From Butyrivibrio sp. WCD3002 (lineage in GTDB: Bacteria > Bacillota > Clostridia > Lachnospirales > Lachnospiraceae), in contig NZ_AUJO01000008.1 in assembly GCF_000424265.1 (NCBI RefSeq), forward strand, positions 1 through 64,000: DNA of 64,000 nucleotides, in the 5' to 3' direction. The translations under genes and the position numbers were made by a program. Every line of letters begins with the position of its first letter. The first letter of the stretch is position 1. A model generated the notes under the pieces. It was not told the DNA's origin, did no database searches, and saw only the letters and a program-made list of their open reading frames with translations. Positions 62,414-64,000 of the stretch are shown one piece after another.

Positions 62414-63394
62414 ATGGAAAAGACGCCAAAAATCTCAGTAATTATTCCGGTTTATAATGCTGAGAAATTTATTGGAAAATGCTTAAGAAGTATATTATTG
62501 CAGCCAATATCTCTGGAGATCATTTGCGTAGACGACTGCTCAACAGATAATACACCTGCAATATTGGAGAAATTTGCAAAGCGTCACAAGAACGTGCATG
62601 TTTATAGGAACAAAACCAACCTTTATGCCGGTCTGTCAAGGAATGAAGGTATCAAGCATGCAAAAGGCGAGTATCTTCACTTTATGGACTCAGATGACTT
62701 TGCTCTGCCAAATACATATCCTTATATGTATCGGATTGCTCATGATAACAATCTTGATGTGCTTAAAACCAGATGTATTTGCTTTGACCAGCGTTATCAT
62801 CTCCCATCAAGGCATCAGGTTTATAGCTTCAAGCTCTTTAATCCTGATCTGTACAACAAGGTTCTCAGTTTACCTGAACAACCCAAGCAGCTGTATTATA
62901 TCAATGTTGTTCCGTGGAATGGTATCTATAAGAGGAGCTTTGTCCTTGAGAATAATCTACAGTTCAATAACCTGTTTTGTTCTAACGACCGTTCATTCTT
63001 CGTACATGCCATGATAACTGCAAAACGCGTAATGATTACAAAGAAACCCTTCGTTATGCACAGAAAGAATAACGGAACATCTCTTGTAGATAAAAGAGCA
63101 CAGCATTTTGATTGTGACATGGAATCATTCAACATAGCACTTTCACTTTGCGATAAGTATGGTCTTGATGGAGAAGTTCGCTTCCAGATTCTGGAACATG
63201 AAATGAACAACATCTTTGCCTGGTACAGAAAGTTCATGAAAAAAGGCACCTTAAATGTTGAATACCAGGAAGCTCTTAGTAAAATGGCATCTGAAAAATT
63301 TGCTCCGTATTTCCCTCAGTTTGGTGAAAGAAGCCAGTGGGGAGACTTAGAACTGCTATTTGGCGGATATCCGCTTAAAGGATTTAATTCATAA
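62414..63394 (+). CDS. GT2 glycosyltransferase (EpsJ/WcaA-like)
   Basis: 326 residues. ISVIIPVYNAEKFIGKCLRS, IICVDDCSTDNTPAI and YLHFMDSDDFALP (DxD metal site) define the GT-A fold; KRSFVLENNLQF and a later segment to about 250 are the acceptor half. No membrane helix. GAGG 7 bases upstream. Reading from the promoter at 61735 the giant inverted repeat would be its leader. It ends in a bidirectional terminator. Confidence 0.9.
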   Translation: MEKTPKISVIIPVYNAEKFIGKCLRSILLQPISLEIICVDDCSTDNTPAILEKFAKRHKNVHVYRNKTNLYAGLSRNEGIKHAKGEYLHFMDSDDFALPNTYPYMYRIAHDNNLDVLKTRCICFDQRYHLPSRHQVYSFKLFNPDLYNKVLSLPEQPKQLYYINVVPWNGIYKRSFVLENNLQFNNLFCSNDRSFFVHAMITAKRVMITKKPFVMHRKNNGTSLVDKRAQHFDCDMESFNIALSLCDKYGLDGEVRFQILEHEMNNIFAWYRKFMKKGTLNVEYQEALSKMASEKFAPYFPQFGERSQWGDLELLFGGYPLKGFNS

Positions 63395-63409
63395 CTAAAA
63401 CGAAAAAAT

Positions 63410-63444
63410 GCACCTTGATTTATAATATTCAAGGTGCGTTTTTT
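63410..63444. terminator. Bidirectional terminator after the GT2 gene
   Basis: GCACCTTGA (63410-63418) and TCAAGGTGC (63429-63437) with a 10-base loop, then GTTTTTT on plus and ATTTTTT on minus. Confidence 0.9.
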
Positions 63445-63461
63445 CCTGTAAACTCTTTGAC

Positions 63462-64000
63462 TCAATATTCTTTTTTCTGTTTTTGACACCAAAAAGTATT
63501 ACTATAGCCTGAGGTTCCAACATATTCACAAATGTAGCCGTCTTTATATGCTAAATCTAAAATTTCTTCCTGTCGTTCAGTATTAGGTACTATAAATACG
63601 AAATCACCGTCAGGTCTCATTGTACTAATATCAGGAATCTCTTTCCTGCAATTAGCAAAAGTTACACTATTATAATTCTTAACCTCAAAAAAAGCAGGAT
63701 GCGTTCTCGTTCTTCTTTCATAAAGAAAAACGCAGTCCAGATCGGAATGTTCCCTCGCAAACTTAATCGCATCTTCAGTATACTTCTCTGAATAACTCCA
63801 TTCATTAACAAGCCATCCATTTACAGAAACAACAACCAGAATAGCTGCCAATATCACCTTAAAAGCTGTTCCCTTTGTTAGTACCTTAATCGCTCTTGAT
63901 ACAGACAGAATAAAAATCACAAATAGAACTCCATATATTGGGAAATAGTATCTATCTGTTCCATATGGTGCAATTCTCGAAATCAGAACAAAATACATCA
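63462..64000 (-). CDS. Membrane protein, C-terminal part (runs off the window)
   Basis: About 178 residues, open at the right edge; the apparent ATG at 63998 is probably internal. APYGTDRYYFPIYGVLFVIF and a second helix precede a soluble C-terminal domain (about 65-178; DLDCVFLYERRTRTHPAFFE). The arrangement is that of GT-C-like or ArnT-like polytopic proteins, whose C-terminal domain is extracytoplasmic. No further identification from this fragment. Confidence 0.6.
   Translation of the reverse strand, partial: MYFVLISRIAPYGTDRYYFPIYGVLFVIFILSVSRAIKVLTKGTAFKVILAAILVVVSVNGWLVNEWSYSEKYTEDAIKFAREHSDLDCVFLYERRTRTHPAFFEVKNYNSVTFANCRKEIPDISTMRPDGDFVFIVPNTERQEEILDLAYKDGYICEYVGTSGYSNTFWCQKQKKEY

Noticed and set aside
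1..64000. tRNA, rRNA, riboswitch or phage genes
   Set aside because: No cloverleaf, 16S/23S motif, recognisable aptamer core, integrase or structural phage gene was found on either strand.

Overview
The window looks like a chromosomal segment of a rumen or gut Lachnospiraceae, most plausibly Butyrivibrio or a close relative. This is inference from moderate-to-low GC, GGAGG-type ribosome binding sites, TTGACA/TATAAT promoters, the GH130 plus cellobiose 2-epimerase mannan pathway, secreted LRR_5 and FnIII/Big_2 proteins, and many large Lachnospiraceae-type membrane proteins. No rRNA, tRNA, CRISPR array, transposase or phage gene was seen.

Bases 1-25,000 are a surface-polysaccharide region. It holds the start of a dTDP-glucose 4,6-dehydratase, two SMR-like half transporters, an O-acyl-transfer module (MBOAT protein with several SGNH partners, one of them lacking the nucleophile), uridine kinase, a GT2 synthase, a radical SAM protein, at least four GT-C-like membrane proteins (one apparently frameshifted), a DegT aminotransferase, a UDP-glucuronate epimerase-like enzyme, a Wzx-type flippase and a GH88/GH105-like hydrolase. 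Most genes run leftward in tightly packed operons.

Bases 25,000-32,000 hold secreted surface proteins (LRR_5; NlpC/P60-like with Bsp, Big_2 and FnIII domains), a LysR regulator with a candidate operator upstream of an unrecorded 23-residue ORF, a YitT and a TRIC-type membrane protein, and two non-coding repeat tracts.

Bases 32,000-41,800 are a beta-mannan catabolic locus: sugar ABC importer, cellobiose/mannobiose 2-epimerase, GH130 mannosylglucose phosphorylase and a cytoplasmic GH5-like glycosidase, flanked by AraC and LacI regulators. Mannobiose would be imported, epimerised to mannosylglucose and phosphorolysed to mannose-1-phosphate plus glucose.

Bases 41,800-47,700 are a mannitol-type PTS operon (EIICB, MtlR, EIIA) with a sorbose-1-phosphate-reductase-like dehydrogenase instead of MtlD and an unusual HPr paralogue carrying Asp at position 46. 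A promoter and a palindromic MtlR-type operator lie upstream.

Bases 47,700-64,000 start with a flotillin, then a second polysaccharide region: GT2 enzymes, a beta-helix protein, a CgeB-like glycosyltransferase and a Wzm/Wzt ABC exporter. It ends with the two most unusual items in the window: three tandem AsnB-like paralogues without glutaminase cysteine, and, divergent from them, a roughly 620-bp near-palindromic inverted repeat that starts where a strong promoter would initiate and ends just before a GT2 gene.
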